Of a stretch of 64,000 nucleotides of DNA, positions 1-13,632 are shown piece by piece. The translations under genes and the position numbers were made by a program. Location of the stretch: contig JAZBRI010000003.1 in NCBI GenBank assembly GCA_036874045.1, positions 2,306,501-2,370,500 on the forward strand, read 5' to 3'. Numbering within the stretch: position 1 is the first letter of the stretch; every line of letters starts with the position of its first letter. Under the pieces are notes generated by a model that saw only the letters and a list, made by a program, of their open reading frames with translations, was not told the origin of the DNA and searched no databases. Source of the stretch: Cymodocea nodosa (lineage: Eukaryota; Streptophyta; Magnoliopsida; Alismatales; Cymodoceaceae).

Positions 1-1196
1 ACATGGTTGGTAGTTTGCCATTGCTATGATGGACCAACTGAATGACATTGGAGTGGCATGTCAATGATGGATTGGCCAGACCTATTTCACAATCTGTTGT
101 TCGATGAAGGGGGAACTAGATCTAAGCTAGGGTTCCATATCAACATGGATATTCTTCTTTCCTTCAAAAAAGGTTATTCTTTTTCCCAAACTCAATTTCA
201 TGTGTGAAATAAAGGACTTTTCGTTTGAATCCAATAATTTGATAGCTACAAAAAGCAAAATCAGATTCACATAAAATGGTATGCACTCTGTTTACAAACC
301 CTAAGGTTACATATTACATAACAATGAAATTTATAAGTATTTAAAAAATGTCACAACATAAATTGTAGTAAAAATTTCAACATGTATGGAATTGATGAAT
401 GATGTATTTAGACAATTTCTGGATTAGTTATATGATATTAGAAATTCAAGCTGAAATCAGTAGATGAAATGCTTTAACCGACACTCCACTTTTTGCTCCA
501 TCTATAGAGCATATGAATTCCCTTGGACGTATATTGACAATTATATTTGCATAATATTCCAATAGAAGGAAATCAGAATGATAAGTTCATGACTTGGGAC
601 AGGAATGGGCACAATTAATATACTTCTAATGTGAAATCATGATCAACTTAGAAAGAAAGCATATTGTCAATCTTAATAATTAATATTTTTCAAAGCACTA
701 CGTTGAACTCTCAAATAATGGACAGTTGTATACTAAGGTTCTCTTTGTCAGATTTTGGGACAAACTCTTTCTTATCTTGGAACCAATGGACAACTTGAAT
801 CAATGAGCAATATTTTGCTCATTATAGACTAACATTCCATTTGTTGATTTAGCCAAACCTAAATTAAGGCATCTTCGTAAAACTCTTTGGATTGACTTTG
901 TTTCCTTTTGGTCTCACAATTGCTTCAGTATTATCTAGCTTAGGTTCCCAGATAAGCCATTTTGATTTTCAAGCATAATTGTCTTCATTCATCAGGAGCT
1001 ACCTCAATACAATTTCAACTTTAAGGTATCTTTTGCTTGAGGCTTAAGAAATTTATACAAACAAATGCAAGATTTATTTGACTTGTACTGGATTTCATTG
1101 AGTAATTGTGTCAATTCATAATCCTTACTCAAGTTGACAGTGTTTATGTCCTTGTTTGTGGGCATCTCAATCACATGTGCAATTTCTTTCGTCCAG
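1..1196. other. No gene seen; probably intron of the CIA30-type gene
   Basis: The first recognised CIA30 exon starts at 1197 in the middle of a codon, so the coding sequence must begin further upstream. I looked here for the expected preceding exon, which should end with a conserved Ser-Glu-Tyr-Gly stretch, and did not find it. The stretch is AT-rich and broken by stops in all frames. It is most likely intron, with the 5' exon or exons outside the window. Confidence 0.5.
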
Positions 1197-4100
1197 GATT
1201 ATCATCAGCCTCATTGGAAATCAAAGATTCTGGTGATGGATTGCATGGTATGTTGTTGTAAACCTCTATTTATTTACATTTCTTGATCAGAAGATCAGTA
1301 TTGCTCAGTATTTTGTTTTTGAGCAGTTACTGCTCAGCAGTCTGTATTTTATAACATTCATCATTGCTTTTTAAATGTTCTTGTATACGAAAGGATTTGG
1401 ATTTCACCTTGATTTATCATTCCAAAGGATTTAAGAACAATGTTGCATGTTGGCATTATTTGTTACAAATTTGAGGCCTATTTGCAGGAGGTTCTTGTAG
1501 GGGTTTTCTTGACTGTCATGATGCTTGTTTGATGTTAATGATACTTGTTCTCACTTTCTTATTATCAATTACACTTCCTTTGATATTTTATAGTACATTA
1601 TGTATGCATCTTAGAGTATTTGTCAACCATGTAGGTCAACCACGCATGCCATTTATAACCTTTGTGAATTTGTAAAATGTGTTTTTCTTAATTAAGGTAG
1701 GTGATGACCAATCAATGATGGATGTGCTTGCCTACTACTTGTCAAACCCAATCCTCAGTAGTCAACATTGGTATTGTCTGCTAAGGTTGGTCAAACTACG
1801 CAATATTATCTGACTGACTTAGAGAGAATCAGAGTGTGGTTGATAGTGAGTGTGTTGGGTTCATTAATTGGTCTTGGATTTTGATTCAAGGGTTAAATCA
1901 AGTTTGGGTCAGGACACTTGTTTGAGGATTGGGCTTAGGTTGGGATATCCTTATCACCAGATATATACTACCTACTATTCTCTATAATCTATATTCCATG
2001 AAATTTATATGATATTGTTCAACTGAATATGTAATTTCATTTTGTAGCTAAATGACAAATCATTCATGGTAGTGATGCTCTAAGTCTTAGAAAGATTGCC
2101 ATAAAGTTCTATTTCAAACCACCTCATTAGTTGGAAGGATTCAAGCATTTTAAATTTGTTCATCAAGGAGGAACAAATTAAGAGCTTAAAGTTTAAATGA
2201 TTTGGTGTTTGTCTATTATTATCTGAGGCTATAAATGAAGCATGTGACTACAGAAGAAGATATAGAAAAATTGTATTTGATAGATATCACCTTCTATATA
2301 TATAAACTCAAGCAATGAGGACCTAAAGGGTTAATGATTGGAGGAAAATAGAGACTCAGTTTGGATGTAGAAGGTGGTTGAAATAAAAACTGTTGATGAA
2401 TTAAGAGTAGATGTAGAAGAGTGCATGAGTATATCAGAACTTTCTCATTATAGAAGTTCAATCTAGGTGATATAGAATCTACAGATACTACTAGCATATG
2501 CCATTGGTGTAATTACATGCTATAGAGAAAACAACTTATGTGTGAACCAATTTTTCAAAAATGCTTCAATCAACAATATGGTGATTACTTCAAGAATTAA
2601 AGGCACTTTGCATAATATTGACATGGATGTAGGTGCTTAGTACATATAGTATGAGGATATTATTATTTTTTGAATGCATATTATTGTTCTTAAGCCTTTT
2701 TTCCATTCATATAAACACCAATATTGATTGTATGTACCATTTTAATAAAAAAAATGCCTGAAAAATAAATTTGATTGATTTATGTGTATTATGTTTACTT
2801 TATCCTATCCTAGAATTTGAAGTCAAAATTCGAGGTTTTTTATTGAAATTCGAAATTTGTATGCTTTTACAATGTCTTCATCAATGCTCAATACATCTCC
2901 TTCCCTAGCACCAATAACTCATATGATACTGATATTTTATGCCTTGATGTATGGAAGTACTGTTTGATGAGGCTGGAAAATGGTCTGAGTTGTTTGTGGG
3001 GCCTTGAATGACTTAAGCATAAGTAATCTGATATTGGGTCTTGAAAGTCTATCATGATATTGTTCTAAAACAACTTGTGTATGATCCACCAACATAGTTT
3101 GAAGCACTTGCTGCAGTATAGTTCACTATCAACTCAAAATCTCGCATATGCATAATTAATAAAACAAGACTAAACTTCTAGACTGTCTTGAGCACTTCTT
3201 TGGTTATCGTAGAAAAGATGTATGGTGGAATACCTTGGGATGAGCTTAAGATGCATTAGATGTTTGGGGCATTTAGTGCATAAAAGATAATTTGAAGATC
3301 TAGAACTTTTAGGTATGGTCCAGAATTGCTTCTAAAATAACTTACAACTCAAGCATTTTGGCTTTTGTTGATGCGTTGTATACTCATATTCAAGTTGTTT
3401 TAGGACTATGCTGTAGTAGTGAGTTTTGGCATGTGGTTGATAATCAGTCAAAAGATATAGGAGCTAAATCATATGCAGCATTAAGTACACCCATAGGTCC
3501 AGGTTTGGGTCATGGTGGGGCCTTGTTTGGAATTAGGCATAATCATGGTTAACAAGTTCTTATTCATGCAATTCTTTGGCAATTTTACCTATAAGGGATG
3601 AATTAACGTTAGCATCAATGTAACTCCTAGCTAGGTGAAGTCCATCTGGACTGCCATATGCAACTTAGTTTTATCTTCCCCCAGTGGTTATGAATTAAGG
3701 TATAATCTTGAGGGCCGATGCATTTTATCACTCTAGAAAAAAAAGATTAAGTTATATCTGTTAACTATAATCCATTACCATATTAATCAAGTAGGGTCAC
3801 TTATGATTTTGATTTTGAACATTGGACAGCATGTATTTGATTAGCAGTTAATCTCTTCTTAAATTGCTCTATATGGTATATCTCCCTATTATAAGAGTTC
3901 TGAAGTCATGAATGATGGTATTTTACACGTTTAGTGCTCATTTCTTGTCTCATGTTTTGTCTTTTCCCATATACACTAGTGAAAAGTACATGCAATATTG
4001 CAGGTGTTTAAAAAAATTTGGAATTTAGGAAATGGATTTTGAAAATTTGAAGAAAAGTTGGAGATAAAAAGAGAGAACAGAGCAACAATTCTGAAGGAGA

Positions 4101-6195
4101 ATTCAATTAGTTATACAATATGTATTTTAAAATAATTTTGAATTCTAAGAAGTGGGAGAAAACTACAAGAGAGAAAATATAAATGGAATTGAGTGGTCAG
4201 TTATATGTAATTTTTCTCTGAAATGTGAATGGATTAGTGTAAGGATCATATTGGTATTGACTACTTTGTTTTCTAAATATACAACTGAAAATGCATATGG
4301 ATAAAAATGAGTTTTAATGACAAATGCTGGTTCAGTTCATTTCTTTTCACTTTGCTTAATATGATAATTTGTTCTTAAGCTATGCTGGTAATCTTATTCT
4401 CTATGGTGGTTTTTTTCTTTTGTCCAAAAAGGTATTTTCTCTGGGAATCTTTCATCTGAGGTATCTCAAGGTGCAAGGTGGAGAATCAATCGGAGTGGCT
4501 TTTGTGGAATGCGTTCCAAGAAGGTGAAACATAAGCACATACATTTAAAATGTAAAGCTCCAAAATCACAAAAAAAATTATTTTCAATTTAGATATGTAA
4601 TTGTTTAGATATTATGTAATTGTCTAATTTTCAAGGATTACGTTACAGTGATTTTTAGCATTCAAAAGGATTCAGAAGCCAAGCATTAGCATTTATAATG
4701 ATGGATAGACAGATTACTTATTCTATTGGACCTCTCAATTTCCAAACTTATTGTCTTTTGTGATGGTGTTTTGCTTAGGTTTGAATTTAATATATGTTTC
4801 CTCACAATAGAGTGCAACACTAACTATGCTATTTTGCTCTTGATGTTTTTTTTATCTTCTAATGAGTGGATCTTGCCTTCTTGTTTCATGAGGAATGGAT
4901 GCGTTATTTTTGCCATTGTGTCTCAGGGTATACAGTCGCTCACCATGTTTCTTTACATGGTGAAAAGGGATTCGTTTTCATTCCACATCAATCAGCTTGG
5001 AGTTTACAGCATGTTTACTTTTGATGAGTTTTAGCAAGAAGATATTCCTCTATTCAATTTGATTATTTGTGAGACTTACCACTCACACTCCTTTTACCGA
5101 AAGATGCCACACTTCGAGAAATATTTCATCTAGCTCGGTTTCTAATAGTTGACAAGTGTTTCATCTAGCTTAGATTTGAGTAGGATCAATTTCAGATGAC
5201 CAAATGTTTGCATTAGTTGTTCACCCAAGCTCAATGGCACATGCCACTGATGTTGAATACTTGACTGTATGAGCAACCATGACATAAGTATACTCTCCAC
5301 TTTAAGAAATCTGCCTGTGCATATCGGTTAGAAAAACAAGATAAATAGGTAATGTACTTTTAATAAAAAATCTAGAATCCTATCGATTATCGGAAATATT
5401 CAAGGGATCAACATGGAAGTATGAAGCCTCAGAACGATGTGACTTCCATTTTTCATTATTGACTCCTATTTTGAATAACCTTTTTAGATGTAAGTCACAT
5501 TTAGTACTTAAATATTTGATTTGCATGTAAAAGCAGATGCCATGCTCCTTTCTAAAAGGGATGCACTACTTACTTTCAAATTTTCTCCTTTCAGTTTAAT
5601 GGATTCATCGATTTGGATGCTTATGATACTTTAGAGATGAAGCTTAAAGGAGATGGAAGATCCTACATATCCACCGTGTGTTTTGCCATATAAATGCAGT
5701 ATTGGAAAGCTGTGTGCATCTTTTTCTTGCACTTTTTACATTTGTGTTCACTTTTTGGCGTTATAATGCAGATATACACTGAAAATTGGGTGAATTCTCC
5801 TGGGCAACAGGAAGATAACTCATGGCAAACATTTTTGCCAGTACCCAAGGGCGATTGGCACATCGCCAAGGTACACATATCGATCATATTTCAAGCATGC
5901 ATTAAGCATCTTAGCTGTGATTCTCGATGGTTGTAGTCAGTATTGCAGAAAGATTCATACCTTATCACATATACTAATAATGTATATTAGTAGAAATTTC
6001 CTTTTGCAGATAAGTCTTGATCAATATTTACCAACATGGAGAGGAAACGTCATAGACGCAAAGATGGAGATGAACCCCGCCCGAATCGTTGGGATATCCT
6101 TCTCCGTCAACGCAGAGGGTGGTTTTCCTGGTTCCATATTTGGCCCAGGTGTATTCCAACTTGAAATTGATTGGATCAAGGCTACAAGGACATGA
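1197..6195 (+). CDS. CIA30-type complex I assembly factor, 3' part
   Basis: This is the C-terminal part of a CIA30/NDUFAF1-like protein, a family of assembly factors for mitochondrial respiratory complex I. Five exons are readable: 1197-1247, 4432-4523, 5595-5675, 5772-5870 and 6010-6195. All have GT-AG borders and matching phases, and they give about 168 residues ending at a TGA. Visible blocks are [20 protein letters not shown], then [47 protein letters not shown], and a tail with [14 protein letters not shown] and [10 protein letters not shown]. These are the conserved strands of the CIA30 domain. The 5' end, including any mitochondrial targeting peptide, is outside the window. The 3.2-kb intron 1248-4431 is much longer than the others. 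Family assignment is secure; the role in complex I is inferred from the family. Confidence 0.88.
1248..4431 (+). other. Long intron of the CIA30-type gene
   Basis: A 3.2-kb intron with a good GTATGT donor and an AG acceptor after an A-rich stretch. Around 3130-3300 there are short stretches faintly like copia integrase sequence, full of stops, which I do not claim as an element. The purine-rich stretch around 4010-4230 looks like a decayed small DNA transposon, but I could not define ends. No other gene is visible. Confidence 0.7.
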
Positions 6196-6923
6196 TTCTT
6201 TGCCAGCCCGATAGGAATGATTAGCTTTTCAACACTTTGCCCCACTTTGGCGGCCGATATATGGGTGACATTTTTGTTGGGTTTGTTTCAATTTTAGCCC
6301 CACCATGCCAAGTGGAGACCGCGTATTCCTTTCCATCCTCCACGCCATTGTCAACCTTCTCCTCCTGACTACATGTCGTCCATTCTTTTGACGTTTTTCT
6401 ACACTAATCTTGGCCGGTTCAGCTATGGCTGTAAATTTTTGTTCAGTTGAAATTCATAATTGATACATAGTAGGCCTTCAAAAAGTCATATAATATTTAG
6501 CTTCGTTATTTTATATAAAAATATTTTCTAATGTGTTATTCACACGCATTTTGCCAGTAGTTAGCAGTTGGATTTAGGAGTTACAATAACGTGAAGTACT
6601 GCACACGACAATGGTAGTTTCATGATTAGTTAAGCAAAAACTATGAATTGTCATCATCTTTTTTATGATAGTTGTTTTCATACTCAAACTTGAAACTTGG
6701 ACATGCAATTGATATATACTACATACCCAATGAAATTAATACTTTTGTTAGTAAAGATAGGATTTTCACTTACGTAACACATGAAACTACTTTAACAACG
6801 GAAAATTCATGATCTTAGAAATTACTTATGAAGTGCCAAAATTCATTTAAAGGGTGCTACGTACCGGTAAGATATTCGAGAATGACCATGGCGTAAACTT
6901 AAAAAAATATAAAAATTTAAAGC
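6196..6923. other. 3' flank of the CIA30-type gene
   Basis: It holds the 3' untranslated region of the CIA30-type gene and then AT-rich spacer up to the tRNA gene. No open frame of note and no recognisable repeat. Confidence 0.6.
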
Positions 6924-6996
6924 TTCCGTTGCCGGGACTCGAACCCGGGTCTCTCGGGTGAGAGCCGAGTATCCTAACCATCTAGACTACAACGGA
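6924..6996 (-). tRNA. tRNA-Glu (anticodon CTC)
   Basis: The minus strand folds as a full cloverleaf of 73 nt. The acceptor strand TCCGTTG pairs with CAACGGA and is followed by discriminator A. The anticodon loop is CTCTCAC with anticodon CTC, and the T arm contains GGTTCGAGTCC (B box). It decodes GAG. There is no intron and no encoded CCA, as expected for a nuclear gene. A CAA trinucleotide lies about five bases upstream, a usual plant pol III start context, and a T-rich run just downstream can act as the pol III terminator. I see no mismatches in the stems that would suggest a pseudogene. Confidence 0.96.
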
Positions 6997-8207
6997 GCTT
7001 GTCGCATCGATAAGTTTTTACAATAAGATAACATTTTTCACGGCATGCTTTTTTGGAGATAACTCGCTTTACGGTGAAAGACCATTTTATAATTTATACT
7101 TTTCTTATGCCAGAAGTAATCCAACGAAAATTCTAGCTACGTTCTTGTCATGGGCTCCGCGAAGACTCGTGTGAGAGACTTCACGACGAAAATTTTCCTA
7201 GCAAGTTCTTCGATGAGAAAAATAAAAAACTTAATTTATAATTTGCTAGTACCTTGTATATGCACATGATAACTTGAATATATATATCTCCTGCAACTGA
7301 ATATGCGCACGAAGACGCATGGATTTTACATTTCTATTCATTGCTTCTATCAAAGTTTAACAAATAATATTATAACCCCAGCATCCCAACTCCTCCTGCT
7401 TGATGAATTCTAATTATTAACTAACTACAATAGTTTAGTTGATCAAAGACACTAATACTCTAACTTCAATTAAGATTTAAATATTAATGAATGCAAAACC
7501 GCCATTATTATGATAAAATAAATTAATTCCAGTGTGTTGTGGGTGAATTTTTTCTTTCTTTCTTTTTACGATAACAATAGTGACTTTAAAAAATTTTAAT
7601 TTTAATTTAAACTACTTGTACTGTATGCCGTATATCAAGGGGAAAAAATGTCCTGTTGTTGTCAGTGTTAGATATACATCGCTATTAATATATATTATTG
7701 TAACGTACCCAAGAATGAAGTTGGACGTGGAAAATCTTTCTAAGATAAACGAAGCCATACAAGTCATTGCACAGTGCAAGATTTGTATCTGTCCCCGCTG
7801 TTGCAGAATCGACTCAATAAATTATTTTTGTGAAATGCATGAATATTAAAATAAAACTCACCAAGAAAAAAAAAAGTCACACCATATCTACCTTATTGCC
7901 TTTACTTAACGGTTTTTGACTACCGACCTAGGCCATTACATGCATGCTTAATAAATTCTTGTTAGTTAAAAAGTGATATGTTTGCAATTAATACTTGTTA
8001 CTTGGATGAATTTCCTAAAAAAATAAACAATTCCGATTTGGTAATCATGATTCTAAATGGAGAATATAATATATATTGTTGGGGATCTCAGCTTTTACCC
8101 TATCACGTTAAGGTCATTTTGTTAATTAAGATTCTTTGTGAAATAATATATATCCTATCTGTTATCTAGAATCTAACCCACAAAATTGCTTTTGAAATAC
8201 CTAATCT

Positions 8208-8502
8208 TTGACTGAAAGACTAGTCAACCATTGGTCATTTTTTTATTTTAACACCTGGGTAAAAATAAAGATGTGGTAGTTGTGATGTTAAGACAAACTG
8301 ATAAGATAATTTAAACTATTAATTCTTTTCAAAAATTAAGCCAACGTACATCTCCTAAAAAATGGACATTTACCTAAGAAAAGCAGTCGTTCTTTGAAAT
8401 ATATATATATTTTTTGAATGATAATTAAGTGCCAAATGCTTGCAGCAGACAAAGTTGACCGCTAATGGCAATTTTATTGACCGGGCAGATTTACTACACG
8501 TG
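8208..8502. promoter_or_regulatory. W-box cluster and G-box upstream of the MYB gene
   Basis: TTGAC cores of W-boxes (WRKY sites) occur at 8208-8212, in reverse at 8223-8227, and as TTGACC at 8455-8460 and 8477-8482. A perfect G-box CACGTG (bZIP/bHLH site) is at 8497-8502. They lie 0.9-1.2 kb upstream of the MYB start codon. Short motifs occur by chance, so the regulatory role is inference. Confidence 0.3.
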
Positions 8503-9339
8503 CTTAACCCAATATATAAAAAAAAACTACGTGCGTTTAACAAAAATTAAATGTTAAAGACCGATCGATGTGTTTCGCCAAAGTCAGACAATGACAGTAT
8601 TTTTTATAGTTATTTTAACCTATTTAAGGTAACGATATTCTTAGTTTTCGTTATGATTTGAATCTTAATGAACGTAAGAAAAGTGTAAAAGATAATTGCA
8701 GGTTATAAAAAAAAAGTTGAAAATAATTACAAATAGGACTTAGAATCCATCGATTACAACTAATCACAACCAATATTATTTTAACTAATTAAAGCCAGAA
8801 ATAAAAATAACGCCCCGAGAAATCACCTCCTCTTGTAATAGCATGTACGGTTAGATTACGTTCTTCGTTTGACGAAATCTACGGTTACCTTTCAAAATTA
8901 ATACATGTATAATAATAATAATAATGATAATAATAAATGCAAGTCAAATTCAACGAGAACGGCAACACAAGCAAATAAACGAGTCAAGTGTTGTATAAAG
9001 AAGACCACCACTTCCACGCCCACACGGGTGACCCTTGGATCTTCTTCTTCTTCTTCTTCCCTCCATGACCGTGCTTGCTCCAGACCACTGCCAACTCCAA
9101 ACACAACAGCCAGCGCTAAACTCCAATCAAAATCTCACCCTTCTAGCCTCCTCCTCCGTCTCGATCGGTGAGAACCCGATTTGGGTTCTACGCGTTTGTC
9201 TCCTTCTACCGTCTCCGAATCATTCTTCCGTCTCATAAACACATATATATATATATATTGTCCGGAGTTGAGGACAAAGTTAGCCACAGATTTGATATTA
9301 TTGTATCCTACCCTTCCTCTCTGTTGGATTGGGGAATCT

Positions 9340-9370
9340 CTCTCCTCCTCCTCCTCCTCCTCCTCCTCTT
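9340..9370 (+). repeat. CTC trinucleotide repeat in the MYB leader
   Basis: A run of about nine CTC/TCC units just upstream of the MYB start codon. Pyrimidine-rich runs of this kind are common in plant 5' leaders and may vary in length between individuals. Confidence 0.85.
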
Positions 9371-9387
9371 GCTTTGCATACTACGAG

Positions 9388-10541
9388 ATGCAGAGAAAGA
9401 AGGATGGGAGGGACGGTGGCCGGGGTCCGCAACCGAAGGTTTTCGTCAAAGAGCACTGGAGGCCGGCGGAGGATGCCAAGCTGAGGGCGCTTGTTGTCAA
9501 GTGTGGGCCGCAGAACTGGAAGTCGATTGCCGAGCAGCTTGAAGGTAGATCAGGTACCACGCACCCCCTTCTCTCTTCTTCCTAGACCTTCTTATATATT
9601 GTTTAGGGTACAATATATATATAGGGAGGGATATATATATGAGACTAGACGAGGGTTTGATTCGCGGTGGGTTTAATCGAATGGGGATTCATGTGGTAGG
9701 GAAGAGCTGTAGATTGAGGTGGTTCAACCAGCTGGACCCAAGGATAAACAGGAGAGCCTTCACCCAAGAAGAGGAGGAGAGGCTTCTTGCTGCTCACAGC
9801 ATCTACGGCAACAGGTGGTCTCTGATTGCAACGTTCTTCCCTGGGAGAACAGATAATGCGGTGAAGAACCACTGGCATGTGATTGAGGCCAGGAAGCTCA
9901 GACAGAAATCAAACGCCTACAGGAGTAGAAAGGGGAGAGTGAGAAGACCTTCCCCCACTTCTTCACCACCACTGATCCTCCGCATGGGGTTGGAGGCGAG
10001 GAACAGCAGCAATTTTAGAGCCTACAGCGACGAATCCACCATCAGCAACACGGAATCTGCACCCACCAATATCAACTCCTCTTCTTCCACTCTCGGCAAT
10101 CTCCACCACCCTTATCTGTTCCGTTTTCTCGATTCATGTACGCCACCGGCCTTGCTTCCTCCCTTTCCATGCATCTTAATCGATTATTATTCTTTTATCC
10201 ATCTGGTTCTCGTAGCTAGACTGTACTTTTTTATTCTTTATTCTCAGATTAATTAACGTTGATGAAATGACAGAACACACACTCATGTATATACATAAAA
10301 ATACCACGTTGCCGTCCTTGTAGATGCAGGCGGTGCTGGTGAGAAGACGATGGGTGATCCTGGAAACGCGCCAAAGGTGAAAGCTGGTGACCCATCTGAT
10401 CATACTTCTGAACCCTCACCAGCAGAATCATGTGCAGACAACAGGAGCCTTCATGACAAAGCCGACGACCTTGAAAGAAATCAAAATACTGGTGTGACCT
10501 TCATAGATTTCCTGGGAGTTGGATCAGTGGGAGAACGTTGA
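9388..10541 (+). CDS. R2R3-MYB transcription factor, subgroup 21
   Basis: Three exons, 9388-9553, 9700-10137 and 10330-10541, have phases that close to a 271-residue protein. R2 (about residues 22-72) has its three tryptophans in HWRPAED, QNWKSIA and LRWFNQL. R3 (about 73-124) has the usual Phe in place of the first Trp, then GNRWSLIA and VKNHWHVI. The first intron splits R2 after GRSG, the typical R2R3-MYB position. The C-terminus carries TFIDFLGVGS, the hallmark of subgroup 21 (MYB52, 54, 56, 105, 110, 117 in Arabidopsis), which regulates secondary walls, seed-coat and organ boundaries. The protein should act in the nucleus as a DNA-binding regulator. The frame stays open upstream to 9181, but that part is microsatellite-encoded leader, so I chose 9388. 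The second intron's donor (T followed by gtacgc) is the least certain border; its phase fits exactly. Which subgroup member it is cannot be told. Confidence 0.92.
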
Positions 10542-11843
10542 CGCGTTTTTCTACTCCCATCTTCAAAGCCATGCTCAGCTTTGTAACCTGAAAGTTTAGC
10601 TTGATCTACAGAAGATGGTTCTTTTTTTTTTTTTGGGTCTCCACTTTGTTGGCACGCTCGATGAACTGATCTAGTACAAATTTATAGTGAGAAAATACAA
10701 ATAATGTTTTACATCTATTTTATTGTGAAGAATTAGATTTTAAATTTAGTTAACTTGATTGTTGATTCATTTCATTGTTGAAGGAAGTAGTCTTAATTTT
10801 AGATCCAGACACGACAAAAACCTACCATTATCTTAAACAAATTCAGGCATGCGTGCAATCCTTTAGTTATTAGATGAAGGTGACCTGCATCTATTTGTGG
10901 TGTTTAATTGGTGAACTCTTCTCTAAACATAGATGCCAAAAGTTGACTTCTTAAACTACTTCAAATTATAACATTATCTGCAAGGTAACATAATAATTGA
11001 AGGACCACCAATTAATGGACCTTGTAGTATTTCACTAAAGTTCTTGTAGAGTCGATCTACTGTTCCTTCAAGTCAGTATGAGTTTTAACTCTTATAAGAT
11101 TATCATTTATCCCTGACCAACATTATTATTACCACAGTGCTGAAAGCCACTGCATGTGGTAGTACCTCCGAAAAGAAATTAAGCTAAAGGGATATTTTCT
11201 TATTAGCTAGCTTTAGGGCGAAGCCCCCCATACGATGCAATCACGCACTTGCCCAAGTAGCCTGTCTACTGCAATATATAATTTAGATGCAATGAACAAC
11301 AAAGAAAGATCTCCTACGATAATTTAGCCAAAAATAAAGGATCCCCTGCAACAGGAGAATTAATGGAATGGAGGTCCCTCGTTGGCTTTAGTAATGGTTT
11401 GACTTAATGCAAGAAGGTACAGACATATGGTAAGTGATCAACTTATGCCCTCTTCATGTGCAAGACAGATCGATCCCCACATTGAAATTATATGTGTTTT
11501 TCAGACACGCAATGTCGACGCAACTTACAGAAAGACTTGAACTGGAAGGCCAAGTTGGTCTGGTTTCTATCTTCCATGCAATTCCAATATACATATATAT
11601 ACACATACGGCGACAAATATTTGATATGGAAAAGAACAGACGGTGCCATCAAATTCCAAGAGCCAGACATGGACGTCGAAGTTGTCTCCGGGGGATACGT
11701 GCATTTACTCGTCGACAGTAGAAGAACCCAAGTACTACATTCACACTAGGATTAATGGAGACTCTGACCATAATGACCAGCGGTGGTTGCGGTAGGTATT
11801 GAATCGCTTACCTCTCTTCTGTGTCCTCTGCAACGCCCAAACC

Positions 11844-11869
11844 CTTCCTTCCTTCCTTCCTTCCTTCCT
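11844..11869. repeat. CCTT microsatellite
   Basis: About six uninterrupted CCTT units in intergenic DNA. Confidence 0.9.
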
Positions 11870-13530
11870 CCCTCTTTCAAGTTTCAAAGCTCAGTTAAGC
11901 AGACGACATGAAAATGTTGTGAGCAGAAGAAGACTGAAGGATGTTGGAGTGAAGAAAGGGTGAATCCGTTCGGGTGCGAGCGGAAATTATTTTCTATCAC
12001 AGGAAATGAATATTTCTCGCAACGTTGGAGTGGAGAAGTCTTGCGTAAAATTGTCGCCCACCGTTTCCGATTTGTTTCCATTGTAAGCGCTGAGCAATGA
12101 GGTATACGTCGCCTCAAAAAGTATAAAAATTTAAAATAAAGAAAATAAAATTAGAAAAGTAAATTTTAGAATTATTTGTATTACCTTGAAAGGTTAGAAA
12201 ATTTATATAACTTAAGATTTTCATGAATAACTTAAACTTTAATATTAATATTATTGTCTTTATGGTAAATCATGAATTATTAATTATAATATGATAATAA
12301 TAATATAATTATTAACATATAATATAGATATCAATATAATTATGATAGATTGAAATATAATAATTATAATTATAATTATTGATATATACTATACTACTAT
12401 TTATATTAATTTATTCGAATTATAAATATTTATATATATCATATAATATTAGTTTATACCAACTTTCGCCGAAAATACATGTTTACAAAATTCTTCCTTA
12501 ACTTTCAAATCAAAAGGATTAAAAAAGTTTGGAAATTCAAAAAATTAAAAATTTATTCTCAACTGAAATTCTTCAAGAAAAATTTTCAAATGTTCTTTTT
12601 TCTAACTTTCTTGATAAGACAAACCCTTCAGTAATGACTGATGCATGTGATCCGCTCTCACAGAGCACATACGTTTATTGCAGAAAGTGACAGACGAGAT
12701 CGTAGTACATGTGGAACATGGGCTGAGCCCAGTATCTTGTTGGGCTGGGCTAAGGGTAATGTTTCGTTGGGCTTGGGTTTTTTTATTGACCCATGGATAT
12801 GATGTTTGAAAGAATAATACAATGTGATGTTCATGAATGTACGTTTTTGGTCATTTTACTTACGATCAAGGACAATTTGTACTTTATTTTGCACTGAGTT
12901 AATGGTTAATTAGATTTTGACAACGCAGCAGTAATATAACTTAATTGCAGGCTAGTTCATGACAAAAATATTGAAAATGAATCGGTACAAACAATGTCTT
13001 TTAATAATAATTAATAACAAGATGATTTTTCTATTGTCTTAATATCATTACGCTGCTTTTGAAATAGAAATAATATTTTTTATAATAATAGTAGTAGTTA
13101 TTTTCATTGAGATTTGAATTCTTACGATGAAAATTACGAATATCATTATTTTAAACTAATTTACAGTATGCTCGTAAGTAGAAATCATTGTCAAATTCAA
13201 CCCATTATTTGATTCTCAACAAATATTTGACCACCATTAGTTATTTGTGCATAATTTTCGTCAAAATAAGAAATGATAGGAATTATTAAAAATGTTGTGA
13301 AATGAAAAACTTAGGAAATAACAAGAAATGATAGAAAAATTTAAGCATTTGTGTATATCAAGAAATGACAAAAAATAATGAGAAATTTTGACATGTTTAT
13401 GTAGAAAAAAAAATAAAATGATCAGAAATTACATAAAATTTTAACATATTTGTGCATGATAGGAAATGATGAGAAATAAAATTTTTAATAATTTTTGAAA
13501 TAGTAAATAATAGTATAACTTGAAAGTAAT

Positions 13531-13632
13531 ATTTTAAATAATATAATATATATTAATTATATTTTAAGTAATATAGTATAATATAATATATATTAATTAT
13601 ATTTTAAGTAATATAGTATAATATAATATATA
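13531..13632. repeat. 40-bp AT-rich tandem repeat
   Basis: Two full-length or nearly full-length copies and a shorter first copy of a 40-bp unit containing ATTTTAAGTAATATAGTATA. The copies start at 13531 (30 bp), 13561 (40 bp) and 13601 (about 32 bp). The copies are almost identical, so the expansion is young or conserved by slippage. Confidence 0.85.

Larger units (their letters stand above)
6997..9387. other. Spacer between tRNA-Glu and the MYB gene; MYB promoter
   Basis: AT-rich intergenic DNA with no convincing gene. The right half is the probable MYB promoter and leader. It includes a short AAT microsatellite near 8907-8935, an AT run at 9243-9258 that could serve as the TATA region, and CTC repeats at 9340-9370 just upstream of the start codon. 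Confidence 0.6.

Noticed and set aside
3130..3300. Possible copia integrase remnant in the CIA30 intron
   Set aside because: Only a few residues fit, with stops and wrong spacing; too weak to call.
4726..5034. 102-codon open frame in the CIA30-type gene
   Set aside because: Lies inside an intron between two exons with matching phases; hydrophobic, low-information sequence.
11492..11749. 85-codon open frame in the MYB to PUR-alpha spacer
   Set aside because: No similarity known to me, no splice partner; contains an AT-repeat-encoded Tyr/Ile run.
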